From JBJXGC01 sp046154545 (GTDB lineage Bacteria > Chloroflexota > Dehalococcoidia > Tepidiformales > Tepidiformaceae): 15,632 bases of DNA. Below the pieces are notes generated by a model that ran no database searches, had not been told where the DNA came from, and was given only the letters and a program-made list of their open reading frames with translations. The stretch spans positions 1 to 15,632 of the forward strand of contig JBJXGC010000029.1 in the NCBI GenBank assembly GCA_046154545.1, in the 5' to 3' direction. Shown one piece after another: positions 6,341 through 12,274 of this stretch; position 1 is the stretch's first letter; each line of letters starts with the position of its first letter. The translations under genes were made by a program, and so were the position numbers.

Positions 6341-8590
6341 GTGCCATCGAAACGCAATCGCCGCGGAGGCCTGCGGCTTGTGGCGGCCGTGACCACCGCC
6401 TTCGTCCTGCTGCAAGCGTGCGGCTCATCGCCAGCAAAGCCGGGGCCAGGCTCTCCGTCGGCGGACGATTCGCCGGAGCCGACGGCGACGGTGGTGACGC
6501 CGACGGCCACGCCCGCGCCAACGCCCGTGACCTCGGCCTCGGAGGCGGCGCGGCTGCTCGATGAGGGGCAGTACGCCGAAGCGGCCGTCTCCTTCGTGGG
6601 GCTAGCGGCCAATGCCCCGAACGCCGCCGCACAGGCCGATGCGCTCATCGGGCTTTCGGTCGCCCGGCACGAACTGGGGGAGGAAGCGGCTGCCCTCCAG
6701 GCGTTGCGTGACGCCGGTTCGCTTGCCCCAAACGGGAGCATCCAGCAGCAGCGGGCGGCCTATCTGCTCGGCCTGAGGCTGAACGACGCCGGTGGCAGTC
6801 CCGAAGGGGAACAGGTGCTGCGGACGGCCATCGGCGCGCAGCTCACCAGCGGGCCGCTCTGGCCGTACGTGAACCTCGAGTACGCGCGGGCACTTTCCCT
6901 GGCGGGATCGAGTGACGCCGAGGCGGCCTGGCAGGCAGTCTCACTCGGGAATGCGCCGCTGGACGTGCGGCTCGTGGCCTGGCGGGCACGGGCGAACATC
7001 GCACAGGACGATGGCGATGGGCCGGGCTACCTCAACGCCCTCCGCAGCCTGGCCGCGTTGAGTGGCGCCCCGGGAGACCTGTTCGAGCTGGCCAGCGTGG
7101 CGCTCAGTCAGGGCGAGCCATCGACGGCGGTGGCGAGCCTTCGGACGGTCGTCAACGGCAGCCCGGGGTCGCGTTTCGCCCTGCTGGCGCTCCCGATCCT
7201 GGAGGAGCTGGGAGCCCCGGCATCCCTGGGGCAACAGGGTTATGTCTACTATCGCCAGGGCCGGCTCGCCCAGGCCCAGGCCGTGCTCGAGGCCGCCTTC
7301 GGCGCGCGGGATGGGGCATCCGGGCCCGAGGCCGCGTTCGAGACCTTCTATCTGGCGGCCGTCTACGAGGACCAGGGGAAGCTGGCCGACGCCATCGCCA
7401 TCTACGACCTCGTGCCCGGGCTGGACCCGGACTCGGTCTACGCCCACCGGGCGCGGTACTGGGCGGCGCGGAGCATGGAACGGGCGGGCGACCTCACGAG
7501 CGCCTCGAACCGGTACGCCGACCTTGCCGCGAATGGGCCGCGGGGCGAATTCTCGGCTGAAGCGGGCTTCCGGGCGGGGTTCGCGCTCTACCGCGCCCGT
7601 GACAACGCCGGCGCCGTGGCGGCCTGGAGCGCACCGGGTGTCAGCCAGGATGCGAGGGCCTTCTACTGGACGGGCCGCGCCCTGGAGGAGGTCGGCGACG
7701 CGCCAGCCGCTCGCGCGGCCTATGAGCGGGCCCTGGCCACCGCCCGGCTGGACTTCTACGCCATGGAGGCCGAACGCAGGCTCGGCCGGCGGCCAGCACT
7801 CGACGTCAGCTACCGGTCGCGGTCCCTCGACCCGGAGGTGGACTGGGCCGCGGTCGAATCGTGGCTGGCGGCGCGCGTCCCCGGTGTCCGGAAGGAGGCC
7901 GACGCCTCCCGGGTGCGGGAGTTCCTGGCCGTCGGCCTGCGCGGGCGGGCCTCCGCCGCGGTGCTGGAACTGGCGCCGGAGGGGGCGGACGCATGGCAGG
8001 TGCTGGCGGCCCTCCGGGCGGGGAAGGAGGCCGGTGTGGCCGACGCCCCGGCGCGGTTGGCGGTACGGTTGCGCCTGTTGGCCCGGGTCGAGTCGTTCGA
8101 CGTGCCGCCAGACCTGCTCCGGGTCTCCTACCCACTACCTTATGTCGCGTTACTGGAGCGGGAAGCGCGCACGAACGGCCTCGACCCACTGTTCGTGGCC
8201 GCCCTCGTCCGCCAGGAGAGCTTCTGGGACCCGGCGGCCCACTCGCCGGCCGACGCCTTCGGGCTGACGCAGGTAATCCCACCCACGGGCGAGGCGATCG
8301 CGGCCGCACTCAACGTGCCCGGGTTCACGACAGCCGACCTCTTACGGCCCGCGATGAGTCTGCGGTTCGGCGCCTACTACCTGGCCGAGCAGTTGAAGGC
8401 GTTCGGCAGCAGCCAGGCCGCCCTCTCGGCCTACAACGGAGGGCCGCACAACGCCGCCCGGTGGGTGGCGGCCGCGAGCGGCGGGAGCATGGCTGACTTT
8501 GTCGAGGCGATCGATTTTGCGGAGACGCAGCTCTACGTCATCCTCGTGATGGAGCACCTCGCCCACTACGAGGCCGCGTACGGCGGATAG
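6341..8590 (+). CDS. Lipoprotein lytic transglycosylase with TPR-like repeats and SLT domain
   Basis: Cleaves the glycan strand of peptidoglycan outside the membrane, forming 1,6-anhydro ends. 749 residues. Residues 1-27 are a basic start, a hydrophobic core and a lipobox-like LLQAC (C27; Gln at -2 is unusual), so a lipid anchor is likely. Next comes a Ser/Pro/Thr-rich spacer (28-63), then a long alpha-helical region with TPR-like repeats such as the segment DARAFYWTGRALEEVGDAPA (about 64-580), resembling the Slt70 superhelix. The C-terminal SLT domain (about 600-745) has catalytic E626 in LVRQESFWDP, then AFGLTQVIPPTG and LSAYNGGPHNA. The GTG at 6341 lacks a clear Shine-Dalgarno and sits at the predicted transcript start. 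It occupies the place just upstream of rpmH where dnaA is often found. Confidence 0.94.
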   Translation: MPSKRNRRGGLRLVAAVTTAFVLLQACGSSPAKPGPGSPSADDSPEPTATVVTPTATPAPTPVTSASEAARLLDEGQYAEAAVSFVGLAANAPNAAAQADALIGLSVARHELGEEAAALQALRDAGSLAPNGSIQQQRAAYLLGLRLNDAGGSPEGEQVLRTAIGAQLTSGPLWPYVNLEYARALSLAGSSDAEAAWQAVSLGNAPLDVRLVAWRARANIAQDDGDGPGYLNALRSLAALSGAPGDLFELASVALSQGEPSTAVASLRTVVNGSPGSRFALLALPILEELGAPASLGQQGYVYYRQGRLAQAQAVLEAAFGARDGASGPEAAFETFYLAAVYEDQGKLADAIAIYDLVPGLDPDSVYAHRARYWAARSMERAGDLTSASNRYADLAANGPRGEFSAEAGFRAGFALYRARDNAGAVAAWSAPGVSQDARAFYWTGRALEEVGDAPAARAAYERALATARLDFYAMEAERRLGRRPALDVSYRSRSLDPEVDWAAVESWLAARVPGVRKEADASRVREFLAVGLRGRASAAVLELAPEGADAWQVLAALRAGKEAGVADAPARLAVRLRLLARVESFDVPPDLLRVSYPLPYVALLEREARTNGLDPLFVAALVRQESFWDPAAHSPADAFGLTQVIPPTGEAIAAALNVPGFTTADLLRPAMSLRFGAYYLAEQLKAFGSSQAALSAYNGGPHNAARWVAAASGGSMADFVEAIDFAETQLYVILVMEHLAHYEAAYGG

Positions 8591-8597
8591 CGCCCGA

Positions 8598-8627
8598 TTC
8601 GCGCCAGGCATCCCGATGAGATACGAT
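8598..8627 (+). promoter_or_regulatory. Weak candidate promoter for rpmH
   Basis: TACGAT at 8622-8627 is a fair -10 element. The only -35-like hexamer is TTCGCG (8598-8603) with an 18-bp spacer, which is poor. It lies in the 68-bp gap between the transglycosylase stop and rpmH, where a promoter would be expected. Confidence 0.28.
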
Positions 8628-8658
8628 GGCGGTTCACGTTTGAATCCGGAGAGCGACT

Positions 8659-8802
8659 GTGTCGACGAAACGCACCTATCAGCCCCACCGCAAGCACCGT
8701 TCACGAGTGCATGGCTTCCGCATGCGGATGAGTACGCGCGCCGGGCGGCTGGTGCTGAAGGCGCGGCGGCTGCAGGGCCGGAAGCGCCTGACGCAGGTGT
8801 AG
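8659..8802 (+). CDS. rpmH: 50S ribosomal protein L34
   Basis: Small, very basic 47-residue ribosomal protein of the large subunit. It reads STKRTYQPHRKHRSRVHGF near the start, then RMSTRAGRLVLKARRLQGRK, the classical L34 pattern; length is normal. It starts with GTG at 8659, with GGAGAG (8648-8653) 5 nt upstream. Only 4 bp separate its stop from rnpA, the universal rpmH-rnpA pairing. Confidence 0.97.
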   Translation: MSTKRTYQPHRKHRSRVHGFRMRMSTRAGRLVLKARRLQGRKRLTQV

Positions 8803-8806
8803 GGCC

Positions 8807-9157
8807 GTGGTCCGGGCCGGCCGCCTGCGCAAGGGCGCCGAGTTCGATGCGGTTTTCAAGAAGGGGTCGGCCGTTGCCGGCCCCTTATTTGTGCTCCGGT
8901 ATGGGCCGCCCAGCGGAGAAGTCGCGCGCTGGGGCTTCGCGGTCGGCAAGAAGCTCGCGAAGCGTTCGGTGACGCGGAACGCGGTGCGGCGCAAGATGCG
9001 GGCGGCCGCCCGGGCGATCGATGGTGTGGCCCCGTGTGACCTCGTGGTGATTGGGCGGGCGGGGTCGCTGACGGCAGGCGTAGCCGGGTTCGAATCGGCG
9101 CTGCGGCGTTCCCTGGCGAAGGCCGGCCTCACGGCTGAAGGTGGAGGGGCGCCGTGA
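8807..9157 (+). CDS. rnpA: Ribonuclease P protein component
   Basis: Protein cofactor of RNase P, which binds the tRNA 5' leader and the catalytic RNA. 116 residues, a normal length. The start RLRKGAEFDAVFKKG is typical, followed by WGFAVGKKLAKRSVTRNAVRRKMR, whose Arg/Lys-rich helix (about 52-69, RN at 57-58) is the conserved RNA-binding 'RNR' region, and a C-terminal DLVVIGRAG strand. It starts with GTG directly after rpmH and overlaps yidD by 4 bp (GTGA). Confidence 0.95.
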   Translation: MVRAGRLRKGAEFDAVFKKGSAVAGPLFVLRYGPPSGEVARWGFAVGKKLAKRSVTRNAVRRKMRAAARAIDGVAPCDLVVIGRAGSLTAGVAGFESALRRSLAKAGLTAEGGGAP

Positions 9158-9369
9158 AGCAGCTCCTGTTGTGGGCGATCCGGGGCTACCAGCGGACGCT
9201 TTCCCGTGTGCTGCCATCGCAATGCCGGTTTGAGCCGACCTGTTCGCGGTATGCGTACGGGGCGGTCGAGCGTTTCGGGGCGTGGCGGGGGTCGCGGCTG
9301 GCGCTGAGGCGGCTGACGCGTTGCCACCCCTGGGGCGGCCAGGGGTACGACCCGGTGCCAGACCGATAG
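9154..9369 (+). CDS. yidD: Membrane protein insertion efficiency factor YidD
   Basis: Small membrane-associated factor that helps YidC-dependent insertion. 71 residues. All signatures are present: an amphipathic N-terminus (LLLWAIRGYQRTLS), CRFEPTCSRYA at 24-34 with C24 and C30, and RCHPWGGQGYDPVP at 56-69. It starts with GTG at 9154, overlapping the rnpA stop, with GGAGGGG 4 nt upstream. The partner yidC lies 2 kb downstream, split off by the repeat region and a propeller lipoprotein gene. Confidence 0.97.
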   Translation: MKQLLLWAIRGYQRTLSRVLPSQCRFEPTCSRYAYGAVERFGAWRGSRLALRRLTRCHPWGGQGYDPVPDR

Positions 9370-9482
9370 GGAGCTGTTCCAGCGGAACCGCCAAGGCGCC
9401 AAGGACGCCAAGTAGGCGCTGAGCCGGTTGAACCGCCAAGAGGGCGCCAAATTGGGTGGGATCGGGTGCGCGGTAGGGGCAT

Positions 9483-9498
9483 TGTTTCACGTGAAACG
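9483..9498. promoter_or_regulatory. parS site 1 (ParB-binding centromere site)
   Basis: Matches the classical 16-base parS consensus TGTTTCACGTGAAACA at 15 of 16 positions; only the last base differs (G for A). The inner palindrome GTTTCACGTGAAAC is perfect. ParB binds such sites and loads as a CTP-dependent clamp. parA and parB lie about 5 kb downstream. Confidence 0.93.
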
Positions 9499-9597
9499 TG
9501 CGGCCGCTGGTGAACCGGCGCACCGGTTGAACCGCCAAGACGCCAAGGTCGCCAAGAGAGCGCCAAGGGGGTGGGACCGAGGGCGCGGTAGGGGCAC

Positions 9598-9613
9598 TGT
9601 TTCACGTGACACG
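9598..9613. promoter_or_regulatory. parS-like site 2 (right half decayed)
   Basis: Matches the parS 16-mer at 14 of 16 positions, with A to C at 9610 and the last base G. The left half TGTTTCACGT is intact. It lies 115 bp after site 1. Binding is likely weaker. Confidence 0.7.
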
Positions 9614-9711
9614 CGACTCATACTGCGAACCGGGACGCCGGTTGAACCGCCAAGACGCCAAGGTCGCCAAGAGCGCGCCAAGTGGGTGGGAGCGAGGGCG
9701 CGGTAGGGCAC

Positions 9712-9727
9712 TGTTTCACGTCACACG
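9712..9727. promoter_or_regulatory. parS-like site 3 (most decayed of the tandem four)
   Basis: Matches the parS 16-mer at 13 of 16 positions, with changes at 9722 (G to C), 9724 (A to C) and the last base. The left half is intact. It lies 114 bp after site 2, in the closest sister copy. The change at 9722 breaks the central CACGTG, so binding may be lost. Confidence 0.5.
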
Positions 9728-9825
9728 CGACTCATACTGCGAACCGGGGCGCCGGTTGAACCGCCCAGACGCCAAGGTCGCCAAGAGGGCGCCAGGGGAA
9801 GGGAGCGAGGGCGCGGTAGGGGCAC

Positions 9826-9841
9826 TGTTTCACGTGAAACA
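9826..9841. promoter_or_regulatory. parS site 4 (perfect 16-mer)
   Basis: Exactly TGTTTCACGTGAAACA, the full classical parS palindrome, 114 bp after site 3. This is the best candidate for a working ParB loading site in the window. Confidence 0.96.
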
Positions 9842-9950
9842 TGGGGCGATGGTGAGCCGCCGAGCCGGTTGAACCGCCAAGACGCCAAGATCGCCAAGAG
9901 GGCGCCAAGGGAAGGGAGCTCGGGGCTCCGTTGGGCTCCGCCTGGCCGTC

Positions 9951-9993
9951 GCAGCCCTCACCCCGGCCCTCTCCCGCTGCGGCGGGCGAGGGA
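9951..9993. repeat. Dispersed palindromic repeat of the 'CTCACCCCGGCCCTCTCCC' type
   Basis: After GCAGCCCTCACCCCGGC, arm 9967-9977 and arm 9982-9992 are complementary over 11 bp with one mismatch and a 4-nt loop. Its translation (PHPGPLPLRR) is a pattern I recall from intergenic repeats scattered through many bacterial genomes. It is a second repeat family next to the parS array. Confidence 0.65.
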
Positions 9994-10113
9994 GTGCGGC
10001 GTCCGGAACTCGCCTTTTCATCCCTCACTCTGGCCGCTGGCCATCCTTGCCTCCTGGTGGCTGGCGACACGCGAGCGCCGAAGAAAGGAGCTTCACGGCG
10101 GCCCCCTCATGGG

Positions 10114-10137
10114 TCTTGGTGCCCTGGCGGTTCGACC
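10114..10137 (-). repeat. Inverted, degenerate copy of the parS-array repeat
   Basis: TCTTGGTGCCCTGGCGGTTC reads, on the minus strand, as a degraded form of the GGTTGAACCGCCAAGACGCCAAG block. Its end forms a small hairpin (GGCGGT 10126-10131 / ACCGCC 10135-10140). Between the palindromic repeat (ending about 9993) and this copy I see nothing recognisable, nor between 10168 and 10230. Confidence 0.6.
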
Positions 10138-10151
10138 GCCCCCACGGGTGA

Positions 10152-10167
10152 GGTTCCGCGTGAAACG
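10152..10167. promoter_or_regulatory. Degenerate parS-like site 5
   Basis: GTTCCGCGTGAAAC (10153-10166) matches the inner 14-bp parS palindrome at 12 positions. The half CGTGAAAC is intact. It sits beside the inverted repeat copy in the arrangement expected for an inverted unit, which supports a shared origin. Binding is doubtful. Confidence 0.4.
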
Positions 10168-10231
10168 GGCACTTCTCTTGTACGCTACATAACATCGCGG
10201 AGAGGGAGCTATCCCGTTCTTCGGCGCCTGT

Positions 10232-10237
10232 TACTAT
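10232..10237 (+). promoter_or_regulatory. Candidate -10 element of the lipoprotein-yidC operon
   Basis: TACTAT fits TANNNT and lies 7 nt before an in-frame GTG at 10245. If it is used, the mRNA begins at that GTG and the ATG at 10236 is not transcribed. No convincing -35 hexamer is seen. Confidence 0.33.
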
Positions 10238-11399
10238 GGCTAGTGTGAACAACCGCCGCGCCGTCGCGGTGGGTGCGCTGCTATTCCTCGCCTCCTTTCT
10301 CGCCGCCTGCGGTGGCGTCAAGAATCCTGAGGGTTGGGCAAGCCCCGCCGTCGATGGCAGTACGATCTACTATTTCCCGGCCAAGAACCGCCTCTCGTCG
10401 CTCTCCCTCGCGGCTGATGGTTCGGCCGCCCGCACCTGGAACTTCCCCGATAAGCAGAAGCTGGACCAGAAAGACCTCTCCTTCAAGGCCGTCTACGACG
10501 ATCCGGCCGTCGATGGCGACGCTCTCTACTTCGCTTCGTGGGATGGGCGGCTCTTCTCCGTCAACGCCCGGGATGGCGGGTTACGATGGGCGCGCCGCGC
10601 TAAGCTGAACGGCGGGGTCGTTGGTGGGCCGGTGATCGCCGGCGACACGCTCATTTTGGGCACCACGTCCGGCCGCCTCTATGCGGTGAACAAGGCGGAT
10701 GGGCAACCGGCGCCCGGCTGGCCGGCCAACGGCAAAGACCTGAAAGACGGCATCTGGGCGCCGCCGGTGGTCAAGGGCGACGCCGTCGCGGGCTACACCG
10801 TTTTCGTCGCCACCATGGCCGGGACGCTCCAGGCGTACTCTGTGAAGGACGGCTCCCCGCTCTGGGCGACGCCGTTCCAGGTGGAAGGGGCGATCGCCGA
10901 ACTGGCCTTGCTCGACGACAAGCATCTCTTCGTCCCCAGCCTCGACAAGTCGGTCGCGATCGTCGATACGGCGGACGGGCAGCTGATCGGCAAGCGCTTT
11001 GTCACGAAGGACTGGGTATGGAGTGGGCCGGCCTTCAAGGACAACGTGGCCTACTTCGGGGACTTCTCAGGGAATGTGTACGCGCTCGACATAACTACGC
11101 TGACCCTCGCCGCTGGCTGGCAGGCTCCGTATGATGCGGGGGCGAAGATCAAGGCCGCGCCGGTGATCATCGACGGCGTCCTGGTGCTGGCCACGCGCGA
11201 ACCGGTCGTCCACTTCGTCGATGCGGCAACGGGCCGTGGCCTCAATACGGTACCGCTGAAGGACGTGGGCACGATCCGTGCCGGCCTCTCGGTCAATGAT
11301 GGCAAGGGACTGATCGTGACGACGAAGGGGAAACTGTTCGTGGCCGACCCGGACGCTCTCAGAGTCGAGCAGTTGGCGATCGCCGGTGAAAAGCCATGA
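10236..11399 (+). CDS. PQQ-type beta-propeller lipoprotein (BamB-like repeats)
   Basis: Exported, lipid-anchored protein of 387 residues. Basic NNRR, a hydrophobic stretch and the lipobox LAAC (C25 from the ATG) form a lipoprotein signal. The rest is a chain of PQQ-like blades with the motif 'DG.LY..s.dGrLfavna.dG...W', for example LYFASWDGRLFSVNARDGGLRWA, LYAVNKADGQ and VYALDITT, probably seven blades. No catalytic site is visible; such propellers usually bind proteins. The ATG at 10236 has no Shine-Dalgarno. GTG at 10245 is an equally good start and is favoured if the transcript is leaderless. The stop overlaps yidC (ATGA), which hints at a role alongside membrane insertion, but that is inference. 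Confidence 0.88.
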   Translation: MASVNNRRAVAVGALLFLASFLAACGGVKNPEGWASPAVDGSTIYYFPAKNRLSSLSLAADGSAARTWNFPDKQKLDQKDLSFKAVYDDPAVDGDALYFASWDGRLFSVNARDGGLRWARRAKLNGGVVGGPVIAGDTLILGTTSGRLYAVNKADGQPAPGWPANGKDLKDGIWAPPVVKGDAVAGYTVFVATMAGTLQAYSVKDGSPLWATPFQVEGAIAELALLDDKHLFVPSLDKSVAIVDTADGQLIGKRFVTKDWVWSGPAFKDNVAYFGDFSGNVYALDITTLTLAAGWQAPYDAGAKIKAAPVIIDGVLVLATREPVVHFVDAATGRGLNTVPLKDVGTIRAGLSVNDGKGLIVTTKGKLFVADPDALRVEQLAIAGEKP

Positions 11400-12274
11400 T
11401 GGAGCTGATCGGCAACATCTTCACCCCGATCCTCCTGGAGCCGATGATCAACTTCCTGGTCATCCTCAACAATGTCCTGTTCGGGAGCTTCGGTCTTGGG
11501 ATCATCGCATTCACGATCGTCGTGCGGCTGCTCACCTGGCCACTGACGCTCCGCCAGCTCCATCAGACGCGGGCGATGCAGAACGTCCAACCGCGCATCC
11601 AGGAGATCAACAAGAAGTACTCGGACCCGAAGCGGCGCCAGGAAGAGCTGATGAAGGTCTACAAGGAGTCGGGGGTGAACCCGATCGGCTGCCTGGGGCC
11701 GATGATCCTGCAATTTCCCATCCTGATTGCGCTGTTCTACGCGATCAGGGCCGTCCTGCCGGAGTCGCCGGAAGCGCTGGAGCGGCTGGCGGACCACCTT
11801 TATTCCTGGAACTACATCCAGCACGCCATTCCCATTCGGGAACACTTCCTCGGGTTCGACCTGAGGACGAGCAACTACGTCCTGGTGGCCGGGGTAGCGC
11901 TAACCACCTGGGCCCAGACGAAGACCACCGTCATGTCCGCCACCGCGGACGACCGGACACGCGCGCAGCAACAGATGATGGCGTACATGATGCCGCTGAT
12001 GTTCGGGTTTTTCGCGTTGAGCTTTCCGAGCGGCGTCAGCCTCTACTGGGTGGTGAACTCACTGGTCGGGATCGCGTTCAACATCGCCGTCTACGGCCTG
12101 CCGATCGCGAAGATCAAACCGCTGGTCAAAGGGCCGACGCCGGCCCCATCCACACAACCGCCGGGCGGCTCGAGCGGTGGCTCGCCGTCCGCCCGGATTG
12201 AACCTGCTCGAGAACTGAGGACTGCCAATGGAGTCGGCCGAAGCAAGCGGCAAAACCGTCGAAGACGCCCTTAA
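11396..12274 (+). CDS. yidC: Membrane protein insertase YidC (short, Oxa1-type core)
   Basis: Inserts proteins into the cytoplasmic membrane, alone or with SecYEG. 292 residues without the large periplasmic P1 domain of Gram-negative YidC. The conserved hydrophilic-groove arginine is R44 in TIVVRLLTWPL. A basic helical cytoplasmic loop follows (about 54-92), then GCLGPMILQFPILIALFYAI and QMMAYMMPLMFGFFALSFPSGVSLYWVVNSLVG, giving about five membrane segments. The tail (about 245-292) is Pro/Ser/Gly-rich and ends RSKRQNRRRRP, a basic end suited to ribosome contact. There are two possible starts, ATG 11396 and ATG 11399, both coupled to the upstream stop; GGTGA lies 6 nt before 11396. The 3' end overlaps jag by 47 bp. 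Confidence 0.96.
   Translation: MMELIGNIFTPILLEPMINFLVILNNVLFGSFGLGIIAFTIVVRLLTWPLTLRQLHQTRAMQNVQPRIQEINKKYSDPKRRQEELMKVYKESGVNPIGCLGPMILQFPILIALFYAIRAVLPESPEALERLADHLYSWNYIQHAIPIREHFLGFDLRTSNYVLVAGVALTTWAQTKTTVMSATADDRTRAQQQMMAYMMPLMFGFFALSFPSGVSLYWVVNSLVGIAFNIAVYGLPIAKIKPLVKGPTPAPSTQPPGGSSGGSPSARIEPARELRTANGVGRSKRQNRRRRP

Larger units (their letters stand above)
9384..9910 (+). repeat. Tandem array of about 114-bp repeats carrying parS-like sites
   Basis: The block CCGGTTGAACCGCCAAGA, followed by further CGCCAAG copies, begins at 9424 (short), 9523, 9638, 9752 and 9865; a partial copy without the lead-in lies at 9384-9412. Spacings are 99, 115, 114 and 113 bp. A stretch of about 25 bp ending GCGCGGTAGGGGCACTG is also repeated before each parS-like site. 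The second and third full periods share an extra stretch (CGCGACTCATACTGCGAAC), so they are the closest pair. Translated, it gives peptides such as NRQDAKVAK, a pattern I recall from dispersed repeats in many environmental genomes. It fills most of the gene-free stretch 9370-10235; open frames across it are repeat translation, not genes. Confidence 0.92.

Noticed and set aside
9376..9388. GTTCC-AGC-GGAAC just after yidD as another parS or a terminator
   Set aside because: Does not align with parS without a gap, and the stem is only 5 bp with no T-run.
9428..9872. Open frames on both strands across the repeat region
   Set aside because: They translate only the repeat (NRQDAKVAK and FHVKH-type peptides, the latter being the parS palindrome read as codons); no domain or credible start.
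9384..9910. Regularly spaced repeats that could suggest a CRISPR array
   Set aside because: The period is about 114 bp, the intervening sequence is itself conserved, and no cas genes are present; this is a tandem repeat.
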